From assembly GCA_019090615.1 (NCBI GenBank), contig JAHRVQ010000006.1:95624-159623 (forward strand): a stretch of DNA of 64,000 bases, written 5' to 3'. Of this stretch, positions 42,030 to 51,595 are shown in pieces. The position numbers and the translations under genes were made by a program. The DNA comes from Pseudomonadales bacterium. Lineage in GTDB: Bacteria; Pseudomonadota; Gammaproteobacteria; Pseudomonadales; Azotimanducaceae. The stretch's first letter is position 1. Each line of letters begins with the position of its first letter. The notes under the pieces were generated by a model. The model was not told where the DNA came from. It worked only from the letters and a program-made list of their open reading frames with translations, and made no database searches.

Positions 42030-44303
42030 CTAGTGCATTACCTGCCGCGAACGAATTAATTTGCCCAGCCCCGCTTTACACATTTCATCTTCAACGGTTT
42101 TTTGAATCAATTGCGCATTATCCATTTTCAGCACATCCGCCAACATTTGTCGAGCTCGGCCCATCTCAAAACTGCGAATGGCCCATTTTACAGTAAGTAA
42201 ATTAGTCGAGTTCATCGATAACACATCAAACCCCATAGCCGTTAATAGAATCGCCGCTGACGGGTTGCCTGCCATTTCACCACAAATACCCAAAGGCTTA
42301 CCAACACTATGAGCCGCATCGACCACATACTTCAGGGCATGTAAAACTGCCGGATGGAATTCCTGATATAAATCAGCCACGCGCGCGTTATTTCGATCCA
42401 CCGCAAGCATATACTGGATAAGATCGTTGCTGCCAACTGATAAAAAATCAACCCGCTTGACGATATCCCTGGCTTGATATACTGCCGCCGGCACTTCTAT
42501 CATTACCCCCACGTCAGGTTTCTTAACTATTACGCCTTCCTCAGTAATTTCGCGATAACATTGGTTAATTAACTTTTGCGCCTCATCTACCTCGTCAGTA
42601 CCACTGACCATCGGCAACATAATCCTTAGATAAGCATCAATGCCTTCACTAGCGCGCATCATCGCCCTTACCTGAGCCAGAAAAATTTCGGGATGATCCA
42701 GTGTAACCCTGATACCACGCCAGCCTAAGAACGGATTTTCTTCACGGATTGGGAAATAACTCAAGGCTTTATCGCCGCCTATATCCAGCGTTCGCATGGT
42801 CACGCTAAGCGGTGAGAAGGCTTTTAGATGTTGCCGGTATATGGCTACCTGTTCATCTTCGGTTGGAAAACGGTCATTCATCATAAAATGCACTTCGGTC
42901 CTATACAATCCGACCCCTTCAGCGCCTCTATCCAGAGACCGTGCAACATCGGTCATCAGACCAGTATTAACCCATAAGCCAATAGTATGGCCATCTGCTG
43001 TTTCTGATTTTTCACCTTTTAATGATTCGAGCCCCTGTTCAAAGGCTGCTTCTTCTTTAACGATACGTTTATATTGCTTGAGCTGGTCCTTATTCGGGTA
43101 AGTAATAACAACGCCATCAAAACCATCAACTATCATGGGCTTCTGTTCCAGCAGATGTAGCGGCAAATCCTCCACCCCCATAACTGTCGGAATACCCATT
43201 GCCTTGGCCAAAATTGCCACATGCGAGCTACCCGAACCCTTAACAGACACCAGCCCCGCCAGTTTGGCGCGTGGCACTTCTGCTAACATAACCGGCGTTA
43301 ATTCATCAGCAATAAGGATCGTACCCTTGCTATAGATGCGACGTTTTTCATCCTTACTCTGGAGTTTGGCCAGTACTCGCTGCCCCAAATCACGCACATC
43401 AGAACCACGCTCACGTAAATATATATCGTCCATTGATTCAAAGGTTGCCACATGCGCTTCGATCACACGGCGTAGCGCTGTTTGCGACCACAATCCTTCC
43501 TTGATCAAGGTAATCACTTCACCAGAAATCGCCGAATCATCCAGCATATGCAAATAAGCATCGAATAACGCAAGTTCTTCAGGTTGCAACTGATCAGAAA
43601 GTTTTTGGCCCATCCGCCGAATATCGTCTTTGGCTTCTTCAACTGCGTTGCGAAAAATAGTGATTTCAGCATCTATATCCTGACACAATCGATGCGGTAC
43701 TTTAGTTAGATCTGCTTCCGGATAAATAACGATGGAAGTGCCGATTGCGACGCCAGGGGCGCCGGCTTTACCCGCAAAGCGACTCGCTGGCAGATCACTG
43801 GATTCAGTAATCGATAAAGCCCCTGTGGCACGCGCATGTGCAATTACACCAGCAAGCTGGGCCGACAGGGTGATCAAAAAAGCTTCTTCACTATCATCAT
43901 AGCGGCGGCGTTGTTTCTGCTGTACGACAATCACACCCAACACCTTACGATGATGAATAATTGGCACCCCAAGGAAAGCCTGATAATCATCTTCGGCTAG
44001 TTCGCTAACGTAATGATAGCGGGGATGAATCGATGCATTTTCCAGATTAACCGGTTCCGCGCGCTCACCCACCAGGCCCACCAGACCCTCACCCACTTCC
44101 AGCGTCACCTTGCCGACTGCGTCAGCATTTAGACCGCGAGTGGCCATAAAAACATAATGGGCACGATCATCGTTCAAAAGATAGACAGTACAGACTTCAG
44201 TTCCCATGGCAGCCTGAACCCTGGCCACAATAATATCCAAAGCGGTATTCAAATCGCGCGCAGCATTAACCTCCTGTATCACCCGGCGTAATATTTCCAA
44301 CAT
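42030..44303 (-). CDS. ptsP: Nitrogen phosphotransferase enzyme I (PtsP, EI-Ntr)
   Basis: A 757-residue enzyme I of the nitrogen-related PTS. It has an N-terminal GAF domain (about 1-150, TALDIIVARVQAAMGTEVCTVYLL) and the phosphorylated His in GSGSSHVAILAKAMGIPTVMG. The C-terminal PEP-binding barrel has GLYRTEVHFM, RTLDIGGDKALSYF and CGEMAGNPSAAILL. It passes phosphate from PEP to NPr. It follows rppH (100-bp gap holding the 12-bp palindrome CCAGGGCCCTGG at 44364-44375), an order common in gammaproteobacteria. Confidence 0.96.
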   Translation of the reverse strand: MLEILRRVIQEVNAARDLNTALDIIVARVQAAMGTEVCTVYLLNDDRAHYVFMATRGLNADAVGKVTLEVGEGLVGLVGERAEPVNLENASIHPRYHYVSELAEDDYQAFLGVPIIHHRKVLGVIVVQQKQRRRYDDSEEAFLITLSAQLAGVIAHARATGALSITESSDLPASRFAGKAGAPGVAIGTSIVIYPEADLTKVPHRLCQDIDAEITIFRNAVEEAKDDIRRMGQKLSDQLQPEELALFDAYLHMLDDSAISGEVITLIKEGLWSQTALRRVIEAHVATFESMDDIYLRERGSDVRDLGQRVLAKLQSKDEKRRIYSKGTILIADELTPVMLAEVPRAKLAGLVSVKGSGSSHVAILAKAMGIPTVMGVEDLPLHLLEQKPMIVDGFDGVVITYPNKDQLKQYKRIVKEEAAFEQGLESLKGEKSETADGHTIGLWVNTGLMTDVARSLDRGAEGVGLYRTEVHFMMNDRFPTEDEQVAIYRQHLKAFSPLSVTMRTLDIGGDKALSYFPIREENPFLGWRGIRVTLDHPEIFLAQVRAMMRASEGIDAYLRIMLPMVSGTDEVDEAQKLINQCYREITEEGVIVKKPDVGVMIEVPAAVYQARDIVKRVDFLSVGSNDLIQYMLAVDRNNARVADLYQEFHPAVLHALKYVVDAAHSVGKPLGICGEMAGNPSAAILLTAMGFDVLSMNSTNLLTVKWAIRSFEMGRARQMLADVLKMDNAQLIQKTVEDEMCKAGLGKLIRSRQVMH

Positions 44304-44404
44304 AAACTTAGGGTCCTATTTCCTACTTTGCATTTATTTAGACGGGTAAAACACCAAACAAACCCAGGGCCCTGGTCCAATGCCGTGGATCTAATACTGT
44401 TTAA

Positions 44405-44902
44405 TTAGCGGGCTGAATGGGAATTTGTCATACATTTTGTGATACCTGGCGCCAACTTTTTCATCGCTCGCCGGTACACATCCTTCTTGAAAGCCACTAC
44501 CTGCCCAAGAGGATACCAGTAACTGACCCATTTCCAATAGTCGAATTCAGGGCTTTCGGACTGATCAAGCATCACGGCGCTATCTTCAGCGAGCATTTTT
44601 AACAAATACCACTTCTGCTTCTGGCCTATAAAACTGCTGGAATTTTGCCGCAAAAAACGCTTCGGCAATTTATATCGCAACCAGCCCTGAGTAGAATCAA
44701 TGATTTTAACATGCTCTGGGTCAAGGCCGATTTCTTCTTTTAACTCTCGAAACAGGGCTTCTTCGGTAGATTCACCGGCATTAATTCCACCCTGTGGAAA
44801 CTGCCAGGCATCTTGTCCGACACGCCGCGCCCAAAGTACCTGCCCGCTGTCATTAGCGACAATAATACCTACGTTCGGTCTAAATCCGTCCGAGTCAATC
44901 AC
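44405..44902 (-). CDS. rppH: RNA pyrophosphohydrolase RppH
   Basis: A Nudix enzyme of about 165 residues that removes pyrophosphate from 5' triphosphate RNA and so starts mRNA decay. The Nudix box is [23 protein letters not shown], with the family-specific start [16 protein letters not shown] and WRYKLP-like [13 protein letters not shown] 44902 gives the usual [12 protein letters not shown] opening; a TTG at 44908 would add two residues. It is likely co-transcribed with ptsP. Confidence 0.94.
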   Translation of the reverse strand: MIDSDGFRPNVGIIVANDSGQVLWARRVGQDAWQFPQGGINAGESTEEALFRELKEEIGLDPEHVKIIDSTQGWLRYKLPKRFLRQNSSSFIGQKQKWYLLKMLAEDSAVMLDQSESPEFDYWKWVSYWYPLGQVVAFKKDVYRRAMKKLAPGITKCMTNSHSAR

Positions 44903-45038
44903 GCTCAACTACACCATTACTCTATAAATAAAATCATTGTCCCCGAATATGGCTGTTGGGGCAAACAACCACGCTGTTTGTCACTTAGAATTTCCCTCTA
45001 ACATGCTAGACTGCCGCTTTCTACCCAGGAGAATATAT

Positions 45039-45695
45039 GTGGCCTTAGCAATTTTTGACCTTGATGAAACGCTTATTTCAGCGGACAGCGACCATGCATG
45101 GGGGGAATATGTGGTTGCCAACAATCTGGTGGACAAACAATCCCATCAAGCCAAAAACGAGCAATTTTATCAGGAATATAAACAAGGCGTACTCGATATA
45201 GAGGCCTATATGCGTTTTTCCTGTGCCGTACTGGCAGCCCACAGCACAGACCTGCTGTATCAACATCGGCAACAATTTATTGATCAACAAATCAAACCAC
45301 TACTGCTGCCCAAAGCCCTGGCAAAAATTGCGGCGCATAAAGAACAGGGCGATCTGATCATTGTGGTCACCGCCACCATCGATTTCATTACCCAGCCTAT
45401 CGTTGAATTAATGGGTATTAAAAACCTGATTGCACCAGAACCAGAAATGCTCAATGGCCGCTACACAGGTAAACTTAGTGGCATACCAAGTTATGGCATT
45501 GGCAAGGTTATAAGGCTCAAAGAATGGGTCAAAGCGCATAACCAGGACATGACAAATAGCTATTTTTATTCCGACTCGGCCAATGACATACCGCTGCTTG
45601 AAGCGGTAGAGCATCCCGTTGCGGTTGATCCAGACCCGCGCCTGGAACACTTTGCCAAACAACACAACTGGCCGATTATTTCTTTTCGAGATTAA
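45039..45695 (+). CDS. HAD-family (SerB-like, subclass IB) phosphatase
   Basis: About 218 residues. Motif I is [14 protein letters not shown], where the first Asp is the nucleophile. Motif II is the VTATIDF region, and motif III/IV is the GIGKVIRL and [15 protein letters not shown] stretch. This is the layout of phosphoserine phosphatase-like HAD-IB hydrolases; the substrate is unknown. The frame opens at 44937, but AGGAG stands nine bases before GTG 45039 and motif I then falls at residue 5, as expected. The stop overlaps the gcvPB stop by four bases on the other strand. Confidence 0.88.
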   Translation: MALAIFDLDETLISADSDHAWGEYVVANNLVDKQSHQAKNEQFYQEYKQGVLDIEAYMRFSCAVLAAHSTDLLYQHRQQFIDQQIKPLLLPKALAKIAAHKEQGDLIIVVTATIDFITQPIVELMGIKNLIAPEPEMLNGRYTGKLSGIPSYGIGKVIRLKEWVKAHNQDMTNSYFYSDSANDIPLLEAVEHPVAVDPDPRLEHFAKQHNWPIISFRD

Positions 45696-47155
45696 ACCGG
45701 GTCTTTCCAGGCAAGATCAAGATCACGGGCCGCTTTTACATCATCCAGCCGTTTCACCGGCATATTCTGGGGTGCAGATTTAACCAGCTCAGGCGTTTCT
45801 CGTGCTTCTTTGAGAATATTTTGCATGGCCGCAACAAAAGCATCAATCTCCTCTCTGGTCTCAGTTTCTGTCGGCTCGATTAATAAGCACTCAGGCACCA
45901 ACAGCGGGAAATACGTGGTCGGGGCATGAACCCCATAGTCCAGCAGACGCTTGGCAAAATCCATGGCATTAACACCCAGCTCTTTCGCTTCACGAGACAA
46001 GGTGATGATAAATTCATGGGTCGCTCGGCGCTCAGGATAAGCGAGTATAAAACCAGCCTGAGACATTTTTTTTGCCATATAATTTGCATTCAGAGTGGCA
46101 TATTCGCCGACTCGGTGCATGCCCTGATGACCCAACAACCTTGCATAGGCATAAGCCCTTAGCAGAATACCGGCATTACCCATAAAGGCCGACAGGTTAC
46201 CAATAGAGTCAGGCAAATCGGTCTTGTCCTGCCAATAAAATTCATCCCCGGTAGCCGTTTTCCGTTGGCCCACAATCGGCGTGGGCAAAAATGGCGCCAG
46301 TTTTTCACCCACACCTACCGGGCCCGCACCTGGACCACCGCCGCCATGCGGTGTGGCGAATGTCTTATGTAGATTCATATGCAAAACGTCAAACCCCATA
46401 TCACCTGGTTTCACCTTCCCCAGGATGGCATTCAGATTTGCGCCGTCATAGTAGAGCAGGCCACCAGCAGCATGAACAATCGATGCAATCTGCTGAATCT
46501 GACGTTCAAAAACACCACAGGTAGAGGGATTGGTCATCATCAACCCCGCTGTATGGGGTCCCACTGAAGCTTTTAGCGCCGCCACATCAACATCACCCTC
46601 AGAGGTAACTGGTATTTCTCGTGCTTTATAACCACACATCACCGCTGTTGCCGGGTTCGTACCATGTGCAGCGGCAGGAATAAGAATTTCATTGCGTTCA
46701 AAATCCTTGCGTTTATCGTGGTAGGCGCGAATCATGGCCACCCCCGCAAACTCCCCCTGAGCACCGGCCATGGGTGTCAAGGATACCGCTGTCATGCCAG
46801 TCAAGTCCTTAAGGTAAGTTTGTAGCTCAAACATACAGGCCATAAACCCTTGACTGAATCTTTCTGGTGCCAGCGGATGACGATTAAGAAACCCTGGCAT
46901 ACTGGCTGCTCGATGGGCACCACGCGGGTTATATTTCATAGTACAGGAGCCAAGCGGATAAAATTGGCCGTCGATGGAAAAATTCTTTTTCGATAATTGC
47001 GTAAAATGACGCACCACCTGTAACTCTGAAACCGCAGGTAGCCCAACTGGCATTTTACGCCTGTGCTCGATGGGTATTTCGCTATCAACCAGCGCTACAG
47101 CATCATATTGCGCCGCCGCGCTCCGCCCAGGGCTGCCTATTTCATAGATCAACAT
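45692..47155 (-). CDS. gcvPB: Glycine dehydrogenase (decarboxylating) subunit 2
   Basis: The PLP-bearing half of a split P-protein, 487 residues. The PLP lysine is in [33 protein letters not shown] and [11 protein letters not shown] are also typical. With GcvPA it decarboxylates glycine and hands the aminomethyl group to the lipoyl arm of GcvH. It overlaps gcvPA by seven bases. Enterobacteria have a single fused GcvP; the split form is found in many other bacteria. Confidence 0.96.
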   Translation of the reverse strand: MLIYEIGSPGRSAAAQYDAVALVDSEIPIEHRRKMPVGLPAVSELQVVRHFTQLSKKNFSIDGQFYPLGSCTMKYNPRGAHRAASMPGFLNRHPLAPERFSQGFMACMFELQTYLKDLTGMTAVSLTPMAGAQGEFAGVAMIRAYHDKRKDFERNEILIPAAAHGTNPATAVMCGYKAREIPVTSEGDVDVAALKASVGPHTAGLMMTNPSTCGVFERQIQQIASIVHAAGGLLYYDGANLNAILGKVKPGDMGFDVLHMNLHKTFATPHGGGGPGAGPVGVGEKLAPFLPTPIVGQRKTATGDEFYWQDKTDLPDSIGNLSAFMGNAGILLRAYAYARLLGHQGMHRVGEYATLNANYMAKKMSQAGFILAYPERRATHEFIITLSREAKELGVNAMDFAKRLLDYGVHAPTTYFPLLVPECLLIEPTETETREEIDAFVAAMQNILKEARETPELVKSAPQNMPVKRLDDVKAARDLDLAWKDPV

Positions 47156-48519
47156 CCTAAACTCTCCAACACTTGCTTTAAGGTTACAAGAAACAGCTCG
47201 ATATCTTCACTAGTTTTAGTTTCCGTGGTATTGGTTAACATGCAGTCAGCCAGTGAAGTATCAAAATTACCCATATCATAGCCGCCCAAAACACCTTGAT
47301 CTGCCATTAAAGACAGCACTTCTTTAGCCGGACGGGGCAACTGGATAACCACTTCATGAAACACTGGGCCTGAAAATTTGCGCTCGACACCATCCATAGC
47401 CGCTATACCCGCCAACAATTTAACAATATTGTTATGACACTGGCTGGCAATTGAAGTCAGCCCATTATCACCCATCAAACTAAGATAAATTGACGCGGCG
47501 GTTACCAGCAAACCCTGGTTGGTACATATATTTGAAGTCGCTTTAGCCCGCCGAATATGCTGTTCTCTTGCCTGTAGCGTTAACGCAAACCCTTGCTTGC
47601 CCTCCAGATCAACCGTCTTGCCAATAATTCTACCTGGCATCTGCCGTACAATTGCTTTTTTACAACACATAAAACCCGCATAGGGTCCACCGGACGCGAT
47701 CGGTATGCCAAAAGGCTGGGTTTCTCCCACAACGATATCTGCACCCCGCTTACCCCATTCGCCAGGCGCGCCAAGAATTCCCAGACACATAGGGTTGATA
47801 ACACCAATCACCAGTTGATTATTTTCATGCGCCCAATCGGTCAAACCCGCCGCATCATCCAGGCTGCCAAAAAAGTTCGGATAAGCAATAACCAGGGCGG
47901 CATAATCTTCACCCGCAAAGCCATCAAGCTGATCCTGTTCCACTAGCCCAGTGTTTTCCTGCCAGGATAATATATCAATGGTGATTTGCTGATTACGCAC
48001 TATGTTCTCACAAACCGCGCGATACGCCGGATGTATATTTGCCACCATCAATACCCGTTTCGATTTTGATTTCCGATTCGCTCGGACCGCCATTAATACC
48101 GCTTCGGCCAGGGCAGAGGCACCATCGTAAACAGACGCATTGGCGACATCCATCGCCGTTAAACGGGTCATCATGGTTTGAAATTCGTATATAAGCTGCA
48201 ATGTGCCCTGGCTGGCTTCCGCCTGATAGGGGGTATAGGCGGTCATAAATTCACCCCGACTAGCAAGGTCCCATACCGCACTTGGAATATGGTGCTCATA
48301 GGCACCGGCACCTAAAAATGAAAGGCCAATCTGGTCAGCCTGGGCCCGCTCGGCCATTAACCGCAATAAGGCCTTTTCACTGATAGCATCAGGCGTGCTG
48401 GTCAAAACTCCCGCCAGTAAATCAGCCGGAATTTCGTCAAATAAATCTTCAATCGAGTCGATGCCTATCGCATCTAACATCACCTTTTCATCTTGTGATG
48501 TATGGGGCACAAAGGGCAT
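47149..48519 (-). CDS. gcvPA: Glycine dehydrogenase (decarboxylating) subunit 1
   Basis: The other half of the split P-protein, 456 residues. It opens with [19 protein letters not shown] and has [36 protein letters not shown] and RREQHIRR-like [17 protein letters not shown]. It folds like GcvPB but lacks the PLP lysine. It lies 85 bases after gcvH and overlaps gcvPB, fitting a gcvT-gcvH-gcvPA-gcvPB operon. Confidence 0.96.
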   Translation of the reverse strand: MPFVPHTSQDEKVMLDAIGIDSIEDLFDEIPADLLAGVLTSTPDAISEKALLRLMAERAQADQIGLSFLGAGAYEHHIPSAVWDLASRGEFMTAYTPYQAEASQGTLQLIYEFQTMMTRLTAMDVANASVYDGASALAEAVLMAVRANRKSKSKRVLMVANIHPAYRAVCENIVRNQQITIDILSWQENTGLVEQDQLDGFAGEDYAALVIAYPNFFGSLDDAAGLTDWAHENNQLVIGVINPMCLGILGAPGEWGKRGADIVVGETQPFGIPIASGGPYAGFMCCKKAIVRQMPGRIIGKTVDLEGKQGFALTLQAREQHIRRAKATSNICTNQGLLVTAASIYLSLMGDNGLTSIASQCHNNIVKLLAGIAAMDGVERKFSGPVFHEVVIQLPRPAKEVLSLMADQGVLGGYDMGNFDTSLADCMLTNTTETKTSEDIELFLVTLKQVLESLGC

Positions 48520-48604
48520 TTTCGACCTCTTTTATATAGCTTAAAACAACAGGAATAATGAGATTTAGAGCCTTAGCTGGAATGCTGTCGGCGAGCAACC
48601 GTGC

Positions 48605-49000
48605 TTAATCGGACTCGGCCTCACAAAATGCCTGATAGGCATCTGCGTCGAGCAGGTTATCCAAATCGTTTTTATCCGTTGGTTGCAACTTGAAAAACCA
48701 ACCTTTGGTATAAGGTGACTCATTAACTATTTCAGGCGCCTCTTCCAGGGCGTTATTGATAGCAATCACCTTGCCCGATACCGGCGCAAAAATATCTGAT
48801 GCTGCCTTTACAGACTCTACAACACCAGCCTCACCCGCCGCCACCACATCCATATCCAGCTCAGGCAATTCCACATAAACCACATCACCCAACGCGTCCT
48901 GCGCATGATCTGATATACCTACCGTTACGGTGCCGTCATCTTCCACACGGGCCCATTCGTGACTCTCTGCGTATCGCATTTCACCTGGAAACTCAGCCAT
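48605..49000 (-). CDS. gcvH: Glycine cleavage system H protein
   Basis: A 131-residue lipoyl carrier. The lipoylated lysine is in [17 protein letters not shown], within the lipoyl domain opening [21 protein letters not shown]. It shuttles the aminomethyl intermediate between the P, T and L proteins. It is the second gene of the operon. The length is normal. Confidence 0.97.
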   Translation of the reverse strand: MAEFPGEMRYAESHEWARVEDDGTVTVGISDHAQDALGDVVYVELPELDMDVVAAGEAGVVESVKAASDIFAPVSGKVIAINNALEEAPEIVNESPYTKGWFFKLQPTDKNDLDNLLDADAYQAFCEAESD

Positions 49001-49080
49001 TTATTCATCCTTATTTACGTCTGTTTAATTCGCTATTTTTAATAGTTCGAGTCTAGTTCGTCGATTATAAATTTTCACCC

Positions 49081-50169
49081 TCAGGGTAATTTATAAACCT
49101 GTTTACCATTTCGCACAAAGGGGGGTTTGACCTTCAATACAGGCAGTCTTTTGTTCCGCACCAAAACCTCAAGGTCGCCGTTCAAGCCTGTTTTAATACG
49201 CGCTAATGCAACCGAATAACCCAGCGTCGGCGAATGCGCCCCGCTTGTAATTTCACCCACTTTTTCAGCACCAAGATATATCGGATAGTGGGCCCTCAGG
49301 ACTCCGCGCTGCCTAAGCACCAAACCTGTCAACTCAGTTTTTAGCCCTGTCTGGTGTTCAGCTTGCAAGGCCGCCTTACCGATAAACTGACGTTCTCCAT
49401 CCATCACTACAGTAATGGCCATATTTGAAGCAAAAGGAGTGACTGTTTCATCCATATCACTGCCATATAGATTCATGCCAGCCTCTAACCGCAACGTGTC
49501 TCTGGCGCCTAATCCTATCGGCTTAACACCCTTTTCTAGCAACATTTGCCAGAACCTCTGAGCGGCTTCACTACTAAGAATAATTTCAATGCCCTTTTCA
49601 CCGGTATAACCCGTCCTGGCTAGAAACCAGTTTTCACAAAACCCGCCTTTGAAGGGCCCTAAGCCAGCAACAAACTGTGACTGAGCCGGACTTAAAAGCG
49701 CCCGAACGGTTTCTAGTGCGGCAGGACCCTGGATAGCCAAAATCGCCAGTTCTGGTCGCTCACTTAACTCACATTGATAATTTTTAATTTGTTCTGTCAT
49801 CCAGGCTAAATCTTTTTCTCGGGTCGCGCAGTTGACCACCAGCCGGTATCCAGAATCTGTTTTGTAAACAATAAGATCATCCAGAACACCACCCGCTTCG
49901 TTTAACATAGCACTATACAATGCAGCCCCAGTCTGTTTTAACTTAGCCACATCATTCGCCAGTAGGAAACTCAAATAGCGCTGACTCGCAGCTCCCGTGA
50001 TATCAACCACGGTCATATGGGAAACATCACAAACGCCAACTGACGACCGTACTATATGATGTTCCTGTATTTGCGAACCATAATGAATTGGCATATCCCA
50101 GCCACCAAAATCAACCATCTTTGCGCCAGCATTTAAGTGCTGCTGATAAATTGGCGTTCTTAAACCCAT
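49081..50169 (-). CDS. gcvT: Glycine cleavage aminomethyltransferase (T protein)
   Basis: A 362-residue tetrahydrofolate-dependent aminomethyltransferase. It has AKMVDFGGWDMPIHY, RSSVGVCDVSHM, GLGARDTLRLEAGMNLYG and SGAHSPTLGYSVALARI. The ATG at 50169 lies inside a 14-bp tandem repeat array that also places a second ATG 14 bases upstream in a different frame. It leads the gcv operon, probably from the -10 at 50257-50262. I saw no glycine riboswitch motif in the 208-base leader. Confidence 0.96.
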   Translation of the reverse strand: MGLRTPIYQQHLNAGAKMVDFGGWDMPIHYGSQIQEHHIVRSSVGVCDVSHMTVVDITGAASQRYLSFLLANDVAKLKQTGAALYSAMLNEAGGVLDDLIVYKTDSGYRLVVNCATREKDLAWMTEQIKNYQCELSERPELAILAIQGPAALETVRALLSPAQSQFVAGLGPFKGGFCENWFLARTGYTGEKGIEIILSSEAAQRFWQMLLEKGVKPIGLGARDTLRLEAGMNLYGSDMDETVTPFASNMAITVVMDGERQFIGKAALQAEHQTGLKTELTGLVLRQRGVLRAHYPIYLGAEKVGEITSGAHSPTLGYSVALARIKTGLNGDLEVLVRNKRLPVLKVKPPFVRNGKQVYKLP

Positions 50170-50241
50170 CTTCTTAAATCCATCTTCCTAAACCCACAGC
50201 CCTAAACCCACAGCCCTAAACCCGTAGCCCTAAAGTCTGCT
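50158..50241. repeat. Six 14-bp units across the gcvT start and leader
   Basis: On the plus strand, units at 50158, 50172, 50186, 50200, 50214 and 50228 follow the pattern TCTTAAACCCATCT to CCCTAAACCCACAG, becoming more degenerate at the ends. In gcvT sense the unit is close to AGATGGGTTTAAGA, so the first unit contains the gcvT ATG and the second contains another ATG (50183). The latter opens the eight-codon frame MDLRRWV-stop that overlaps the gcvT start. Confidence 0.9.
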
Positions 50242-50256
50242 GAGGTGACTGAGTAA

Positions 50257-50262
50257 ATTATA
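50257..50262 (-). promoter_or_regulatory. Candidate -10 (TATAAT) for the gcv operon
   Basis: A perfect TATAAT on the minus strand, with no good -35 at the usual distance. Transcription would start near 50250, putting the whole 14-bp repeat array in an 80-base 5' leader of gcvT. Confidence 0.45.
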
Positions 50263-50377
50263 TTCCAGAATGAAAAATTTCACTGAATTACCTATTCTAT
50301 CTTTTTAGTACAGGAGCGAACAGACGTTAACCATTCTGGCCCGATAATCTAATAAATAATGCAGCTCGATACTGGCA

Positions 50378-51595
50378 TTAATGCCCGCTGGCTAATCTAG
50401 TCAACATGGATTTTAGTACCTGCTGCTCATTAACAAACGCCATACCGGTATTCCGCAGCCAGCCAATACCCGGATTATTAGTGTCATATAGACGTTTTAG
50501 AATCTCCATGGCGGACATCAACAATAAATTATCTGCCCGACGTGCGCGCTCGTATCGCCTGAGCAGTTTATATCCACCCAGACCCGTTTCAAATTTTGCC
50601 TGCATCAATTCATTAGCCAGCGCTCTCGCATCGGCAAAACCTAGGTTCGCGCCCTGACCCGCCAAAGGATGAATGGTATGCGCCGCGTCACCAATCAATG
50701 CAAGGTTCGATTTAATGTAGCGAAAGCTATGCTGCTGACGTAGCGGAAAACTAAACCGCTGATCGACTGCCAGTACCCTGCCTAATTCGAATTCACTGGC
50801 CAGCCCCAGTTGATGACATAATTTTGATGCTGGTTGTACTTTTAAATCGCTCGGATCAGCTACTGACCAAACAATCGAACAGAGGTGTTTATCTGCCAGC
50901 GGTAAAAATGCCAGTGCACCTCTGTCGGTGAACCACTGACGGGCTACCTGGTCATGGGGAAATTCAGTTTGAATGGTCGTTACAAAGGCTTCCTGAGCAT
51001 AACTCCACTGCATCGATTGCATATTACTCAGCGCCCGAATTTGTGAGCTACCACCATCAGCACCTACCAGCAGCTGGCAATTAATACGCCGGCCATCAGC
51101 CAGGGATAGTTGATAACCCGTTTCAGTGGTTTTATGGCTCAGGGCTGTTATTTCGGTCAGGCCTGTAACCTGTTGATTCCATAACACACTCACTGTAGCG
51201 GCTGCTTCAAGCTTTTGTGCCAGGGCATATAATACCTGCTGGTTTTCAACGATACAGCCAAGAAAGTCCTGCTGGATATCACCTGCATTAAATTCGATAC
51301 TGGCCGTGCCCCGTGCATCTCGAACAGACATTTTGCCGAATTGACAAAACCGATTAACCTCGGGCCACACATCGAGCCGCTGTAATAGCTCAATGGTTGC
51401 GATATTAAGTGCACTAACCCGAGGTAAATAACCTGATTGCAGCTGATTACCTGACACTTGCACTGGCGCATCAATAACTGCTTCATAAGCATTTCGAGTA
51501 TCAACCACTGCAATACTGAATGGCGCGTCACGCAGCGCATTAGCCAGTGTTAGACCCATCAGGCCAGCACCACATATCACGATATCAAAATCCAT
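50378..51595 (-). CDS. ubiI: UbiI/VisC-like FAD-dependent ubiquinone hydroxylase
   Basis: A 405-residue flavin monooxygenase of the UbiH/UbiI/UbiF family. It has the FAD site VICGAGLMGLTLANAL, the second FAD motif IGDAAHTIHPLAGQGANLGFADA, and PRVSALNIATIELLQRLDVW plus LGCIVENQQVLYAL. These stretches resemble E. coli UbiI more than UbiH. It hydroxylates the ring of a ubiquinone precursor. It starts directly after the pepP stop codon. In E. coli and Pseudomonas two such genes lie between pepP and the gcv region; only one is present here, so it may do both steps or its partner may be elsewhere. Confidence 0.82.
   Translation of the reverse strand: MDFDIVICGAGLMGLTLANALRDAPFSIAVVDTRNAYEAVIDAPVQVSGNQLQSGYLPRVSALNIATIELLQRLDVWPEVNRFCQFGKMSVRDARGTASIEFNAGDIQQDFLGCIVENQQVLYALAQKLEAAATVSVLWNQQVTGLTEITALSHKTTETGYQLSLADGRRINCQLLVGADGGSSQIRALSNMQSMQWSYAQEAFVTTIQTEFPHDQVARQWFTDRGALAFLPLADKHLCSIVWSVADPSDLKVQPASKLCHQLGLASEFELGRVLAVDQRFSFPLRQQHSFRYIKSNLALIGDAAHTIHPLAGQGANLGFADARALANELMQAKFETGLGGYKLLRRYERARRADNLLLMSAMEILKRLYDTNNPGIGWLRNTGMAFVNEQQVLKSMLTRLASGH

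Noticed and set aside
44364..44375. Perfect 12-bp palindrome CCAGGGCCCTGG between rppH and ptsP
   Set aside because: It has no loop and no T-tract, and no regulator family I know binds it; it may be chance.
50242..50377. Glycine riboswitch upstream of gcvT
   Set aside because: I looked on the minus strand for the conserved GGAGAG and CACCGAAG core and did not find it.
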